Shown piece after piece: positions 63,368 through 64,000 of a stretch of DNA of 64,000 nt. Within the stretch, counting starts at the first letter, position 1. Each line of letters begins with the position of its first letter. A model generated the notes under the pieces. It was not told the origin of the DNA. It ran no database searches and saw only the letters and a program-made list of their open reading frames with translations. The translations under genes and the position numbers were made by a program. Source of the stretch: Streptomyces tardus (GTDB lineage: Bacteria; Actinomycetota; Actinomycetes; Streptomycetales; Streptomycetaceae); contig NZ_JAELVF020000001.1 of NCBI RefSeq assembly GCF_018101125.2, positions 4,071,629-4,135,628 of the forward strand, given 5' to 3'.

Positions 63368-64000
63368 ATGTCCTCATCCTCTTCTGCGCGAGAAGTCGAG
63401 ACCGACCCCCCGCAGCCCTCTCCCCGACCGCAACCCGCCGCTCCCCGCCGCCGCTCCGGCCTGCGGGCGATGCGGCCCCTGGTGATGCGGCTGCACTTCT
63501 GCGCCGGGCTGCTCATCGCCCCCTTCCTGCTGGTCGCTGCGCTCACCGGGGCGCTGTACTCCACCTCGTACCAGGTCGAGAAGGTCCTGTACTCCGACGA
63601 GCTGACCGTTCCGGTCGGCGACCAGGTGCTGCCGCTCTCCGAGCAGGTGGCGGCGGCCCAACGAGCCCATTCGGAAGGGGAGTTGAGCGCGGTACGGCCC
63701 GGTGACAATCCCGGCGCCACCACCCGCGTGATGCTGGACGACCCGAGCGCCGCCGAGAACAGGCTGCTCGCTGTCTTCGTCGACCCCTACACCGCCGAGG
63801 TGCGCGGCGCGCTGGACAGTTACGGCAGCTCCGGCGCACTGCCGTACCGCGCCTGGGTGTCCGAGCTGCACCGCATGCTGCACTTCGGTGAAACCGGCCG
63901 CCTCTACAGCGAGTTGGCGGCCAGCTGGCTGTGGGTGGTGGCGCTCGGCGGTGTCCTGCTGTGGCTCGGCAGGCGGCGTTCCCAGCGGCGGCTGAAGGGC
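63368..64000 (+). CDS. PepSY-associated TM-helix protein (PiuB-like), 3' end outside window
   Basis: The frame is open from ATG 63368 to the window edge (211 codons seen). A Pro-rich cytoplasmic start is followed by the first helix (MRLHFCAGLLIAPFLLVAALTGALY), a PepSY-type extracytoplasmic region (RVMLDDPSAAENRLLAVFVDPYTAEVRGAL), then LHRMLHFGETGRLYSELAASWLWVVALGGVLLW, the second helix with its conserved L-H-x-x-L-H-x-G-x-x-G motif. The family includes iron-regulated membrane proteins thought to reduce or move metals at the membrane. GGGA Shine-Dalgarno. Only about half of the usual length is present. Confidence 0.88.
   Translation, partial: MSSSSSAREVETDPPQPSPRPQPAAPRRRSGLRAMRPLVMRLHFCAGLLIAPFLLVAALTGALYSTSYQVEKVLYSDELTVPVGDQVLPLSEQVAAAQRAHSEGELSAVRPGDNPGATTRVMLDDPSAAENRLLAVFVDPYTAEVRGALDSYGSSGALPYRAWVSELHRMLHFGETGRLYSELAASWLWVVALGGVLLWLGRRRSQRRLKG

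Overview
The window is chromosomal DNA from a high-GC actinomycete, almost certainly Streptomyces. Third codon positions are nearly all G or C. A SARP-type regulator, a sortase-E type LAxTG wall protein, an F420 reductase, GlnA/GlnE and a malEFG-aglA locus sit together in a core-chromosome setting. I see no rRNA, tRNA, CRISPR array, prophage, insertion sequence or biosynthetic gene cluster.

Layout. 1-9.8 kb: the end of a two-domain HtaA heme-binding wall protein, a duplicated-domain protein, a PCMT-like methyltransferase, a GntR remnant fused to a YdcF gene, a heme oxygenase behind an iron box, map, npdG, small proteins, and a site-2 protease homologue that has lost its zinc histidines. 9.9-25.6 kb: a SARP/ATPase regulator, a DrrAB-type ABC exporter, panB, a membrane EEP-family protein, an MFS exporter, a divergent LysR/dialkylglycine decarboxylase pair, nadE and a secreted subtilase. 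25.9-31.6 kb: a GlnA2-like glutamine synthetase overlapping glnE, and a PAP2 membrane protein.

31.8-48.2 kb is the maltose/maltodextrin region: malR, malE-malF-malG-aglA and a second, closely similar LacI regulator. In the usual Streptomyces order malR lies back to back with malE. Here an 8.4-kb block (33.0-41.4 kb) sits between them. It holds an oligopeptide-type ABC importer, a creatininase-family hydrolase, a GntR repressor, an HpaI-type aldolase and a C-N hydrolase. It has its own promoter, its own GTATAC operators and a strong terminator. This is the best candidate in the window for an undescribed catabolic system: it probably imports an amide or lactam-like compound, opens or hydrolyses it, and cleaves the carbon skeleton by retro-aldol reaction.

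48.4-64 kb: an OYE-family oxidoreductase, then secreted alpha-amylase and pullulanase that feed the mal transporter (TTGCAG-type MalR sites lie before the amylase and before malE), a secreted serine-hydrolase-like protein, a TetR regulator, a sigma-like domain fused through one membrane helix to an outer domain, a NarL-type two-component pair, a His-rich membrane protein and the start of a PepSY-TM protein. Most convergent gene pairs are separated by strong GC-rich hairpins, listed below.
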